From: JACPYF01 sp964348695
Lineage (GTDB): Bacteria > Patescibacteriota > Saccharimonadia > Saccharimonadales > Saccharimonadaceae
NCBI GenBank assembly: GCA_964348695.1
Contig: CAYGDI010000002.1
Location: 189,745 to 253,744, forward strand
Direction of reading: 5' to 3'
Length of the DNA: 64,000 nt
Part shown: one piece after another, positions 15,490 to 24,139 of the stretch
Numbering within the stretch: the first letter of the stretch is position 1
Layout: the number at the start of each line of letters is the position of its first letter
Program-made: the position numbers and the translations under genes
The notes under the pieces: model-generated
The model's input: the letters and a program-made list of their open reading frames with translations, nothing else
Database searches by the model: none
What the model was told of the DNA's origin: nothing

Positions 15490-16251
15490 TTAAATATGGA
15501 ATAGAAATGTCGCGTTGCGAGTGGTTTGAAGTGCTAGCATATCAACAGAGGTTGATTTCACAGAAGATATAGACTCCGCTACTTCTCTCACAAACACAGG
15601 CTCATTTACTCTACCACGACTCGATTTTGGCGTCAAGTAGGGCGCATCTGTTTCTAGCAGTATTCGATCGACAGGAATGTTACTGAACATATCGATCTGT
15701 CGAGTGTCTTTTGTGAAAGAAACGATACCATTGACACCTATGAAGAAACCATACTGCAAGGCTCTTTCTAGATGAGACTGACTGTCGGTAAAACTATGAA
15801 GCACACCTCTAAGCGTAGGAAAATTATCAATAATTGGCCAAAAATCGTCAAATGCTTCTCTAACATGAAAAATAATAGGCATATCATAGTCAACTGCAAG
15901 CTGTATTTGCGACTCTAGTATATGAGCTTGTACATCGCGAGCACTGTGATCGTAATAATAATCAAGCCCGATTTCGCCTATCGCGACGATACTTCCTCTA
16001 TGATCTACGTTTTTGAGCAGCTGCTCTATTCCATTAATCCCATGTTTTGCCTCGTGTGGGTGCACACCAATAGCAGCCCAGCTACCATCGTGAGTGCTCG
16101 CCCAATCTACAGCTACTTTTGAATCTTCTACATCTGTACCAACAACAATCATCTTTGATACTCCAGATACTATAGCCCTTTGATATACCTCTTCAGCATC
16201 TAGGGGATACTCAGTTGAGTGTATGTGGCAATGTGTGTCGGTTAGCTGCAT
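15490..16251 (-). CDS. tatD: TatD-family metal-dependent DNase
   Basis: TIM-barrel hydrolase of the amidohydrolase superfamily with 3'-5' exonuclease activity in studied members. Metal ligands are visible: TDTHCHIH at the N-terminus, AIGEIGLDYYYD, PIIFHVREA, LHSFTDS and LLETDAPYLTPK. The 253-aa length is usual. TATAAT at 16263-16268 lies 11 bp before the ATG, divergent from the promoter of the 266-aa gene. In many Gram-positive bacteria tatD neighbours metG, as here. Confidence 0.94.
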   Translation of the reverse strand: MQLTDTHCHIHSTEYPLDAEEVYQRAIVSGVSKMIVVGTDVEDSKVAVDWASTHDGSWAAIGVHPHEAKHGINGIEQLLKNVDHRGSIVAIGEIGLDYYYDHSARDVQAHILESQIQLAVDYDMPIIFHVREAFDDFWPIIDNFPTLRGVLHSFTDSQSHLERALQYGFFIGVNGIVSFTKDTRQIDMFSNIPVDRILLETDAPYLTPKSSRGRVNEPVFVREVAESISSVKSTSVDMLALQTTRNATFLFHI

Positions 16252-16262
16252 AGTTGCTTTTT

Positions 16263-16268
16263 ATTATA
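16263..16268 (-). promoter_or_regulatory. -10 box of tatD
   Basis: TATAAT on the minus strand, 11 bp before ATG 16251; a leader of a few bases at most is expected. Confidence 0.5.
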
Positions 16269-16283
16269 TCGTACATTGCATGG

Positions 16284-16312
16284 TTGAAAAATAATGATAT
16301 ATATGATATAAT
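16284..16312 (+). promoter_or_regulatory. Promoter of the 266-aa gene
   Basis: TTGAAA (16284-16289), 17-bp spacer, TATAAT (16307-16312). The ATG at 16322 is 9 bp beyond, so the predicted start at about 16319 gives a nearly leaderless mRNA. Confidence 0.75.
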
Positions 16313-16321
16313 AATGTTCAT

Positions 16322-17122
16322 ATGAAACAAGAACTGCTACCCGAGCAAAACTTGGAACAAGAAATAGAAAAAACATTTTCTAGAGTGCAGGATATTTTGC
16401 AACAGCTAGATCAGGTCAAACAAGGCCTCGTTCGCCAAAGAATCGGTGATGATGCGTACAACAATGCTCGCACACTACTCCAAGATTCTGAAAATCCAGA
16501 CGAAGAGCTACGCGAGCAACTCTACGCACTAGACAGGGCTGAAAACATCGAACTAGTACGTAGTCTCCTAAATCTTGGCCCTAGTAGCGATGAACAAAGA
16601 CAACAAATGGCTACTATCGAAACAATAATCGAAGATCTCTACCCAGACGAGACGACGCTCAGCCTGCTCGATGACGAAGAAAAAATGTCTGAAATAGGAG
16701 CTAAACTTAAAATAGAGTTTGGACCTCATGGTATACATGACAATCCTGATGTAGAACATTACAACCAAGCTACCCAGCAGCTTGATACAGAGATATGTAC
16801 TATCTACAAGGAACTTACTGGAATGGAGGCAATAGAGACCATCTATTGTGACGAGCTGACATTTGATATTGACCTGCACGACAGTTTTTTTAATGAAGAT
16901 CATGATCGTATCATGGATGACGATTCTACGACCACGGGACAAAAAATATATCAAATCAGTCAGCAGTCAAAAGCCTCTGTCGCAATTAGTATTACACAAC
17001 ATAAACTTCGTCTTGATGGTAATTCAATAACCCAAAGAGCTCAAATAGATGAGATTGAACATGCTATTTTGCCGCTTGTAAATGTTATTGAAATATTAGA
17101 ACAAGATCACGCTTCTGTGTGA
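16322..17122 (+). CDS. Acidic 266-aa protein of unknown function
   Basis: Highly acidic, mostly helical soluble protein (EQEIEKTFSRVQDILQQLDQVKQGL at the start could be a coiled coil). Contains repeated Asp/Glu-rich stretches (LYPDETTLSLLDDEEKMSEIG, IDLHDSFFNEDHDRIMDDD). No signal peptide, helix or recognised family. It is alone on the plus strand between tatD and metG and its 3' end overlaps the metG tail by 16 bp. Promoter and start are clear; function is not. Confidence 0.72.
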   Translation: MKQELLPEQNLEQEIEKTFSRVQDILQQLDQVKQGLVRQRIGDDAYNNARTLLQDSENPDEELREQLYALDRAENIELVRSLLNLGPSSDEQRQQMATIETIIEDLYPDETTLSLLDDEEKMSEIGAKLKIEFGPHGIHDNPDVEHYNQATQQLDTEICTIYKELTGMEAIETIYCDELTFDIDLHDSFFNEDHDRIMDDDSTTTGQKIYQISQQSKASVAISITQHKLRLDGNSITQRAQIDEIEHAILPLVNVIEILEQDHASV

Positions 17123-18579
17123 TTGTGCATCTTTGGGAAGAGTATACGGTCGGGCAATTTCACAACGCCGCTACTAAAAGTAGCGAGAATAATCTCTGAC
17201 ACACCTGGCATAAATGGCACCAATAGATGTGCAACCTGTAGTAAACTACCACTCGCATAAGACAGTATTTCGTCTAGATGTTCTTTTGCTTCTGGATCTT
17301 GATCGATGGTTTTGGCAACCTCCCAAGGTTTGACTTGTTCGATATAGACATTGAGTCCACGAACCATGCTCCACACCTCGTCCATTGCCTTGTTAAACTC
17401 GAGCCTATCCATATATTCATGATATGGTTTGGTATCATGCTCTGGTTGCGGATGGTCACCTATCACGCCACTCTGGTAGCGATTGATCATGCTACCGACT
17501 CTTTGGATAACATTACCTAGTTCATTCGCTAGTTCATTGTTATACGCTGTTTCAAATTTTTTCCAACTAAAATCACCGTCGTCTAGTGTCGGAATATGGC
17601 GTGAAAAATAATAACGAAATGCATCGATCCCATACTGGTCTATTATTTCATTCGGATCTACAACATTTCCCACTGTTTTGCTGATTTTTTTGCCATCAAC
17701 ATTGATAAATCCGTGAACAAGTAGTTTTTTTGGAAGTGGCAATTCAAGAGCGATCAACAATGCAGGCCAGATAGCTGCATGAAATCGTAATATATCTTTT
17801 CCTAAAACTTGGACTTCGGCTGGCCAATATTCTTGCCACTGTGTATTGTCTGGATAGCCAATGACTGATAGATAATTTGGCAGTGCATCTATCCATACGT
17901 AGATCACTTGGTCGGGATCATTCGGAACTTGGATCCCCCAGCTCAAACTCTTTTTTGGACGCGATACGCTGACGTCTTTTAGGCCACTATCGATCAAGTT
18001 TAGAATTTCTTTTTGACGAAATTCTGGTTCGATAATCATTTTTTTCTTTTCGATGGCCTCTTTTATTTGTGCACCAAAATGACTGAGTTTGAAATAATAA
18101 TTTTCCTCGCTAAGTTTCTCATACGGGGTTTGATGATCTGGACAAGTGCCATTAGTCTCTGCCACCTCTTTCTCTGTAAAAAACGCCTCATGTCCAACAC
18201 AATACCATCCTTCGTAACTGCCTTTGTATATGTATGGCTGTAGTTTTTCCCAAATGTACTGTACAGATCGTTCATGATGATCATCTGTTGTACGTACAAA
18301 ATCAGTATAGTCAGCACCAAGTTTTTTCATGAGATCTGAAAAGGCTTTGTACTGCTGATCTGTATATTGCTGAGGTGCAATGTTTTGTTCTTTTGCTTTT
18401 GCCGCGATTTTGTTTCCATGCTCGTCAGTACCTGCCGAAAATCGTAACAAGCGATCTGGACGTAGCTGTTTTTGGTAGCGTGCCCAAATATCAGCGTATA
18501 GATAATCCATGGCATTGCCGATATGAGGTTTTGCATTCACATATGGAATCGCGGTTGTGATATATAAGTTTTTTCCCAT
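17107..18579 (-). CDS. metG: Methionine-tRNA ligase (class I, short form)
   Basis: Charges both initiator and elongator tRNA-Met. It has the HIGH-type motif KPHIGN (17-22), FSAGTDEHGNKI, WIDALPNYLS and the KMSKS-type loop as KISKT (298-302, Met replaced by Ile). At 490 aa it has the anticodon-binding helical domain but no C-terminal Trbp111-like dimerisation domain. TAAAAT at 18588-18593 lies 8 bp before the ATG. Neighbours tatD and rsmA match the classic Gram-positive gene cluster. Confidence 0.96.
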   Translation of the reverse strand: MGKNLYITTAIPYVNAKPHIGNAMDYLYADIWARYQKQLRPDRLLRFSAGTDEHGNKIAAKAKEQNIAPQQYTDQQYKAFSDLMKKLGADYTDFVRTTDDHHERSVQYIWEKLQPYIYKGSYEGWYCVGHEAFFTEKEVAETNGTCPDHQTPYEKLSEENYYFKLSHFGAQIKEAIEKKKMIIEPEFRQKEILNLIDSGLKDVSVSRPKKSLSWGIQVPNDPDQVIYVWIDALPNYLSVIGYPDNTQWQEYWPAEVQVLGKDILRFHAAIWPALLIALELPLPKKLLVHGFINVDGKKISKTVGNVVDPNEIIDQYGIDAFRYYFSRHIPTLDDGDFSWKKFETAYNNELANELGNVIQRVGSMINRYQSGVIGDHPQPEHDTKPYHEYMDRLEFNKAMDEVWSMVRGLNVYIEQVKPWEVAKTIDQDPEAKEHLDEILSYASGSLLQVAHLLVPFMPGVSEIILATFSSGVVKLPDRILFPKMHNHTEA

Positions 18580-18587
18580 TGTGCTTT

Positions 18588-18593
18588 ATTTTA
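18588..18593 (-). promoter_or_regulatory. -10 box of metG
   Basis: TAAAAT on the minus strand, 8 bp before ATG 18579, consistent with leaderless initiation. Confidence 0.4.
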
Positions 18594-18628
18594 ACATGTA
18601 TAACTTCTTAGACACTAAAAATGTAAAT

Positions 18629-18662
18629 ACCCCCGCTTGTGCTTGGCTAAGCTAGCGGGGGT
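18629..18662 (-). terminator. Hairpin terminator after the phospholipid synthase gene
   Basis: Nine-base-pair stem ACCCCCGCT/AGCGGGGGT (18629-18637 with 18654-18662) followed on the minus strand by a T-rich tail. It closes the rpf-rsmA-YfiH-phospholipid synthase run. Confidence 0.75.
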
Positions 18663-18674
18663 CTATTCGGCGGT

Positions 18675-19241
18675 CTACTTAAGTAGATTGATCAACAGTT
18701 GGCGGTGTTGCTGTACCAAGAACGAATACAGAGAGATGACGAGTGTTACGATCATAATACAAAGTAACACAAGCACCACATCTCTACTCAAGATCTGTTC
18801 TTGATTGACATTAATGAGCAGCATACACTGCCCAACGGCCAGACTGGCTCCGCTGAGTTTTGTGTATAACTGAGAACGTGCGAATCTTTGATTGTGTGCC
18901 AAGCCCAGCTGACGTACCAAAGAAAACATCACCCTACTAAGCGCAACCAGCAATACAAACCAAACCGGAATAACTTTGCTGTCGAGCAGGATTAAAAAAC
19001 CTGCAAACAATGCTGCGTCATCCATAAGCGGGTCTAGCATTTGTCCATCCGGCTTTTGGTGTGTCCCTCGTTTTATCCCAAAACGTGCAACAGCGCCATC
19101 CAGTGCGTCCGTAGACCACATCAAGACAGCACACGCGAATAGCAACCAGCCGTTCACGCCTAGTGCGTATAGCACAAAAAGCAGTATTGCGAAGAGACCT
19201 CTCAAAAGAGAAAGTCTGTTCGCAGCTTGTGCGGTGTGCAT
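18675..19241 (-). CDS. CDP-alcohol phosphatidyltransferase
   Basis: Integral membrane enzyme joining a CDP-activated lipid to an alcohol (for example glycerol-3-phosphate or inositol phosphate). The motif is complete: DALDGAVARF then GQMLDPLMDD, giving D-x2-DG-x2-AR...G-x3-D-x3-D (Asp45, Asp48, Gly66, Asp70, Asp74 counted from ATG 19241). The spacing after AR is longer than the usual eight residues. ATG 19241 has GGAGAG four bases upstream; the earlier GTG at 19286 would add 15 polar residues. Several membrane helices follow. The alcohol substrate cannot be told from sequence. Confidence 0.88.
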   Translation of the reverse strand: MHTAQAANRLSLLRGLFAILLFVLYALGVNGWLLFACAVLMWSTDALDGAVARFGIKRGTHQKPDGQMLDPLMDDAALFAGFLILLDSKVIPVWFVLLVALSRVMFSLVRQLGLAHNQRFARSQLYTKLSGASLAVGQCMLLINVNQEQILSRDVVLVLLCIMIVTLVISLYSFLVQQHRQLLINLLK

Positions 19242-19299
19242 CTTTCTCTCCGATACTTGAGTTTTAAGGTGCGATCCTAAGACCACCTGAATAGCTAAG

Positions 19300-20010
19300 C
19301 TATTTTATCATAGCAACGATAGCAAAGCGACCATCGTCCTCACGATTGCCTTTTAAAAACTGACTATGTGAATAATAGTGCTTGCTGATCGCCGTATCGA
19401 TTTTGCAGATTTCTATATTTTCTTTTTTTACACCTGCTTCTACAAGCTGCTGAGTATTCACATCTTGCAAGCTCTTGTTCATAAACGCATACAAAGGATA
19501 CGAGAGACAATCGGCAGCAGGGCTGAGCCATACGAGAAGGTGTTCGGGCGTAGAGCCAAATTTGCGACTCAAATATTCGATAGCAAGTTTGGCACTGTAC
19601 TGTTCGGTGTTGTGCCGACCCAGGTGAGAGACCATCAAAATTTCTTTTTTTGGATCATAAATAATGACACCTACACAATCAGCAAGTGGCAAAAACAGTG
19701 CAACACCTTTTGTTTTTGTACATAGAGCATCGGCAATCTGAACATCGTCGGTGACTATGCCTTTTCCTATATCCTGCATATCAACTTCACGAAAACGAGT
19801 GAAATCATTTCTGTCATAGGACATTTTCACCAAAACAGTCTGTTCTAGTTCTATGTTCGTTTTTGATAAAAAATCTTTACGATTTCTATCAACCTCTCTT
19901 GATAACTGAATATCTTGGAGGTTTGATTTTTTCATGTTGCCATCTTTGATAGAAGAAACGGCGGCTATAATTTTGTTATCAAAAATTGTTGGTTGGTCAC
20001 TGGAGATCAT
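19300..20010 (-). CDS. YfiH/PgeF-like laccase-domain protein
   Basis: 236-aa protein of the family once called polyphenol oxidase/DUF152; studied members (PgeF, FAMIN) act on purine nucleosides or peptidoglycan-precursor errors. Metal-site motifs are seen as LPLADCVGVIIYDP (Cys112) and VSHLGRHNT (His129; the usual HAGWRG is altered to HLGRHN). The third site near ISKHYYSHSQFL is plausible. The altered motif leaves the exact activity open. It overlaps rsmA by 14 bp. Confidence 0.78.
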   Translation of the reverse strand: MISSDQPTIFDNKIIAAVSSIKDGNMKKSNLQDIQLSREVDRNRKDFLSKTNIELEQTVLVKMSYDRNDFTRFREVDMQDIGKGIVTDDVQIADALCTKTKGVALFLPLADCVGVIIYDPKKEILMVSHLGRHNTEQYSAKLAIEYLSRKFGSTPEHLLVWLSPAADCLSYPLYAFMNKSLQDVNTQQLVEAGVKKENIEICKIDTAISKHYYSHSQFLKGNREDDGRFAIVAMIK

Positions 20011-20788
20011 TTTTTATTTCCTTTGTCAGTTCCCACCATTCATCGAGGCTGATGTTTTCAGCTCGCTGGTTCGGGTCTATGCCAACATGTGTCAGCAATT
20101 CTTTTGTCTTTTCTTTGTCCAAAGCTAAACCCGCACTGAGACTGGTATAGATCTTTTTGCGTTTTTGTAAAAAGCCAGCTTTGACAATACGAAAAAATTC
20201 TTTTTCATTAAAATCGCTAAACAGTGGCTCTAAATGGGGTTCGAGAATGACAATTTGTGAATCAACTTTTGGGGGAGGTGTGAACATATCAGCAGTGACA
20301 ACATCTCCCAGGCGCACATTACAAAAAAGCTGTGCACTGATAGACAAAATGCTATGTTTGCCACCAACAGCAGCTAGTCTTTGGGCTACCTCTTTTTGCA
20401 CCAACAAAACAGTGAGAGATGGAGGTTTGTCGGAAGTTAGCAGTTTTTCTATTATTTTGCTGGTGATATAGTACGGCACGTTTGCAACAACCTTGTATTC
20501 ACTAGGTAGTTTTGACAAATCAAATTGCAAAAAATCCCCAGCGATAACTTCGGTTTTTTTGATATGACGACGAGCCAACTTGTCTGCAAGTTTTTCGTCA
20601 AATTCTACCGCTACAACCTTGCCAGCCTGATCGGACAGCACTTCAGTCAAAGTACCGAGGCCTGGTCCAATCTCTAGGACAGTATCGAGCTCGGTGATTT
20701 TTGCAAAAGATGCTATCTGATCTAATACTAGAGTGTCTTTAAGCCAGTGCTGGCCTAAAGATTTGTCGGGCTTGTTGTTTTCATTCAT
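19997..20788 (-). CDS. rsmA: 16S rRNA dimethyladenosine transferase RsmA/KsgA
   Basis: Dimethylates A1518/A1519 of 16S rRNA late in 30S assembly. The SAM motif is EIGPGLGTLTE (39-49), the acidic end of strand 2 is VEFDEKL, and the catalytic motif is NVPYYIT (103-109, usual form NLPYxIS). 263 aa, normal length. Its ATG overlaps the stop of the Rpf-like gene by one base, the same rpf-ksgA order seen in mycobacteria. Confidence 0.96.
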   Translation of the reverse strand: MNENNKPDKSLGQHWLKDTLVLDQIASFAKITELDTVLEIGPGLGTLTEVLSDQAGKVVAVEFDEKLADKLARRHIKKTEVIAGDFLQFDLSKLPSEYKVVANVPYYITSKIIEKLLTSDKPPSLTVLLVQKEVAQRLAAVGGKHSILSISAQLFCNVRLGDVVTADMFTPPPKVDSQIVILEPHLEPLFSDFNEKEFFRIVKAGFLQKRKKIYTSLSAGLALDKEKTKELLTHVGIDPNQRAENISLDEWWELTKEIKNDLQ

Positions 20789-21933
20789 TAGCGATAGATA
20801 TCTTGGAGCCCGAGTTTACGGCTGCATGAAGGCCAAGGTTGCCAACCACGTCTTTGGTATGTCTCCCAGGCTTTTTGATCTTGTACAGCTGGTGGGGCGG
20901 CGGCGGCGTTTGGATAGCCCTGATAACCACCCCAGGTGCCAATATCAAACTGATAAGCTCCGTAATAACCTACTGGATTGATGCTCGTGTAACCACCTTC
21001 GCAACTACGCAGCCTAGCTAGCGCCTCACCAAAAGTACCTGAAAATGTTCCTTTGGAGCCAACTATTTCAACTTGAACTTGGGGGCTTTGAACCTGCACA
21101 CTTTGAATCTCGCGACGCGCCACTTCTGCACCGTTTCGCATCTCTATTTCGTAGGTAACAATCTTCTTTCCTAACACACCAGCAGTTTTTACCTGTCTAT
21201 ATCCCATGGGTTGATTTGGATCTTGGATGTGCTGAGTCGTAAATGAAATTGGCTCTTCCTGGCTCACAGTTTGCTTGCCGTTGCGCCAAATTTCAACTCT
21301 CATTCCGCTGGCAATTGGCGCGTCTACACCAAGCGAAAGCGTATCGTCTTTTCCTAGTTTGATGTTTTTTTCATTTAACATCTGACCAATAGTTGTAGAT
21401 TGTGTGCCCGTTTCAACCAATTTTCCATATAGCACCAGAGTAAATCTTGTTGCTCTATCGATTGTCATTGTTAAACCTACGCCATTTGAATCGAGAATGT
21501 CTGAACTGCGTGTCAATGTTGTATTGTCTTCTTCGTAAAGTACAATATTGGCATCTTTTGCTATTTGGTCAGGTGTCTCATAAGCAGTCATGACGGTTTT
21601 TTTCACTGTGCCATCAACAACCATGACTGGTTGTGCTCTGTAAATATTGATCTGATAGGTTTTTCCTGGTAGTGGGGTGTCTACAGACGGGTCTACGTTG
21701 TCATAGGGACCTATAGTAACTTTTGCAGATTTGAGTGCTTGTTTGACATTTTTAGCCTTTGTGACTATATTCGTCTCTTCTTCACCATCATGAATTGTGA
21801 TTAATTTGTCTTCTGTATTGACTGCATGAGCAGTTCTGATCGACAACGAAAAAATTACCGTCAGCAGTACGGCTACCACGCAAAAAGCTATCAGAATCGG
21901 TTTTATGTATGATGTAGTAATAGTCAAACTCAT
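20788..21933 (-). CDS. Rpf-like secreted transglycosylase with DUF348 and G5 domains
   Basis: Counted from ATG 21933 (381 aa): signal/anchor helix about 9-37, DUF348-type repeats over about 45-225, a G5 domain about 228-295 (ISFTTQHIQDPNQPMGYRQV...), and a C-terminal lysozyme-like resuscitation-promoting-factor domain about 300-381. Glu312 in LRSCEGGY is the expected catalytic acid, and NPVGYYGAYQFDIGTW fits the family. Cys311 and Cys370 may form the disulfide seen in Rpf folds. It likely remodels peptidoglycan outside the cell. The architecture matches actinobacterial RpfB. An in-frame TTG at 21945 is the alternative start. Confidence 0.9.
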   Translation of the reverse strand: MSLTITTSYIKPILIAFCVVAVLLTVIFSLSIRTAHAVNTEDKLITIHDGEEETNIVTKAKNVKQALKSAKVTIGPYDNVDPSVDTPLPGKTYQINIYRAQPVMVVDGTVKKTVMTAYETPDQIAKDANIVLYEEDNTTLTRSSDILDSNGVGLTMTIDRATRFTLVLYGKLVETGTQSTTIGQMLNEKNIKLGKDDTLSLGVDAPIASGMRVEIWRNGKQTVSQEEPISFTTQHIQDPNQPMGYRQVKTAGVLGKKIVTYEIEMRNGAEVARREIQSVQVQSPQVQVEIVGSKGTFSGTFGEALARLRSCEGGYTSINPVGYYGAYQFDIGTWGGYQGYPNAAAAPPAVQDQKAWETYQRRGWQPWPSCSRKLGLQDIYR

Positions 21934-21998
21934 AAGATATATCAACCTACCCGAGGTCTGAGATTTATTCTATCATATCTGATACAGACAACGAAGTG

Positions 21999-24113
21999 CT
22001 ACAGCTTTTGCAGACGTGCAAAGGCTGCGTTCAATTTTTTGATGCCAGTACTGAACCTTACATGTATTGTCTGACCCTGGACATCGACTACTTCGCCTTT
22101 GCCAAATACATCATGTCGCACCGTATCCCCAATTTCGAGCATCACAGGCTCATCATCAAAAACTACTGTGGGCTCTTGATCGTAGGTTGATTTTGGGCTA
22201 GAGGCAATATGAGATGCGTCTACGTCTGATAGGAAACGAGACGGAGGGTTATATAGTCTTGAGCCATAGAGCATACGAGAACTAGCTGCGATCATTACTA
22301 ACTCTTCCCTCGCCCTTGTCATACCTACGTAACATAGACGACGTTCTTCTTCCATTTCACTAGTATCATAAAGCGCCCTGCTGTGAGGAAAGATTGATTC
22401 TTCCATGCCAGACATAAAAACAACCGGAAACTCAAGGCCTTTCGCCGCATGTAGTGTCATTAAAGTTACTTTGCTACTGGCCTGCTCTGAATCTGCACTA
22501 GAGACAAGCGCGACTTCTTCTAAAAATCCGCTCAGCCCGAGGGTCTCGTATTCTTTTGCAACAGATATAAGTTCCCGCACGTTTTCAGTCTTGTCATCAG
22601 CTCTCATTGGCTCGTTGTCCTTTATGTACTGTAAATAGTTTGTGCGATTGATAACGAGTTGTATGAGATCGGGTAGACTTAGTGTGGTCACTTCTTGACT
22701 AATTACACGAATAAGCTGACCGAAAGAACTGAGCGAGATGCGCGCACGTGGTGTCAATGCATGGCACAAATCTATATCATTGAGACTCTGTAAAATATTA
22801 CCTTCTCTAGTTTCATGCCACTCTAGAAAATGCTGCAAAGACGTAGGGCCAATACCTCGACCTGGAATATTGACGACTCGAATAAAGCTCGCAAGATCTG
22901 CGGGTTGGTATACAAGTCTGAGATAGGCAATGATATCTTTGATTTCACTTCGGTCATAAAAACGTACGCCTCCAATAATTTGATACGGGATATTATAGCG
23001 AACGAATACCTCTTCTAGACTACGGCTCTGTGCATTCGTACGGTACAACACTGCAAAATCGGAATACTGCCTAGCTCGTATGTTCACATTGCTCGATATT
23101 TTACTGATAATACTCTCTGCCTCGTGCACTTCATTTTGAGCATGAATAATTTCTATAGGAGTGCCGTCGGTCTTTTCAGTCCAAAGTTTTTTCTCACTTC
23201 GCGAGGTGTTTTTGGTAATGACCGAGTGAGCTCCATCTAAAATAGCTTTGGTAGACCTATAATTTTGCTCAAGCTTGATGACAGTGGTACCTGGATAGTC
23301 TTTTTCAAAATGTAATATATTTGTGTAGTCAGCACCACGCCAGCTATAGATACTTTGCCAATCATCACCGACAACACAGATATTTTTGTTGTCGCCAAGT
23401 AGTAGTTTGATGAGTTTGTACTGAGATGCATTGGTATCCTGGTATTCATCAATCAAAATATGCTGAAAATGGGATTGCCATTTTTTACGAATATCAGGCA
23501 CCTGGGCAAGAAGCTGTACTGCCTGAGATATAATGTCATCAAAATCTAGTGCTGCACTATCCCGACGTATTGTTTCGTACCGAGGAAATACCGATGCAGC
23601 TATTTTTTGCATAGGTAAATGAGCTGTGCCTGAATATTCTTCTGCTGATACAAGTTCGTTCTTTGCACTGCTAATCAGCCCAACAATAGCTCGTGGAGCA
23701 TACTCTTTTTCACTGATATGCAGCTCTTTCATAGCACGTTTTATAGCCGCCAAGCGGTCAGCTTCATCAAAAATAACAAAATTGCTCGGTATTTTTATAT
23801 GCTGACCATCGATACGCAGTATCCGTACACATACGCTGTGAAACGTACCCATCCATGGGAAAAAAGACCTATCAGGCTGGTCGATATCCAGCAAATTGGC
23901 GAGCCGTTGTCTCATTTCTTTCGCTGCTTTGTTAGTAAATGTGACGGCTAGTATATTATTAGGATGAACATGCTGCTGTACTAGATATGCTATGCGATGA
24001 GTAAGCGTTTTTGTTTTACCAGAGCCAGCCCCGGCCAACAACAGCAGCGGAGTATCAGTATGTAGTACGGCTTTTTTCTGAGCCGCATTGAGGCCTTTTG
24101 TGATATCTGTCAT
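21999..24113 (-). CDS. UvrD/PcrA-type DNA helicase
   Basis: 704-aa superfamily 1A 3'-5' helicase for repair and replication fork maintenance. Walker A LAGAGSGKTKTL (27-38), TFTNKAAKEMRQRL, DEYQDTN, VVGDDWQSIYSWRGA, LEQNYRST, LMTLHAAKGLEFPVVF and YVGMTRAREEL are all present in order. The C-terminal tail (IGDTVRHDVFGKGEVVDVQG) is the RNA-polymerase-binding PcrA-type Tudor domain. TGCTATAAT lies 9 bp before the ATG. Confidence 0.95.
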   Translation of the reverse strand: MTDITKGLNAAQKKAVLHTDTPLLLLAGAGSGKTKTLTHRIAYLVQQHVHPNNILAVTFTNKAAKEMRQRLANLLDIDQPDRSFFPWMGTFHSVCVRILRIDGQHIKIPSNFVIFDEADRLAAIKRAMKELHISEKEYAPRAIVGLISSAKNELVSAEEYSGTAHLPMQKIAASVFPRYETIRRDSAALDFDDIISQAVQLLAQVPDIRKKWQSHFQHILIDEYQDTNASQYKLIKLLLGDNKNICVVGDDWQSIYSWRGADYTNILHFEKDYPGTTVIKLEQNYRSTKAILDGAHSVITKNTSRSEKKLWTEKTDGTPIEIIHAQNEVHEAESIISKISSNVNIRARQYSDFAVLYRTNAQSRSLEEVFVRYNIPYQIIGGVRFYDRSEIKDIIAYLRLVYQPADLASFIRVVNIPGRGIGPTSLQHFLEWHETREGNILQSLNDIDLCHALTPRARISLSSFGQLIRVISQEVTTLSLPDLIQLVINRTNYLQYIKDNEPMRADDKTENVRELISVAKEYETLGLSGFLEEVALVSSADSEQASSKVTLMTLHAAKGLEFPVVFMSGMEESIFPHSRALYDTSEMEEERRLCYVGMTRAREELVMIAASSRMLYGSRLYNPPSRFLSDVDASHIASSPKSTYDQEPTVVFDDEPVMLEIGDTVRHDVFGKGEVVDVQGQTIHVRFSTGIKKLNAAFARLQKL

Positions 24114-24122
24114 TGAATCTCT

Positions 24123-24128
24123 ATTATA
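24123..24128 (-). promoter_or_regulatory. Extended -10 promoter of the UvrD/PcrA gene
   Basis: TGCTATAAT on the minus strand with TATAAT at 24123-24128, 9 bp before ATG 24113. Confidence 0.5.
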
Positions 24129-24139
24129 GCAAAGTTGCT

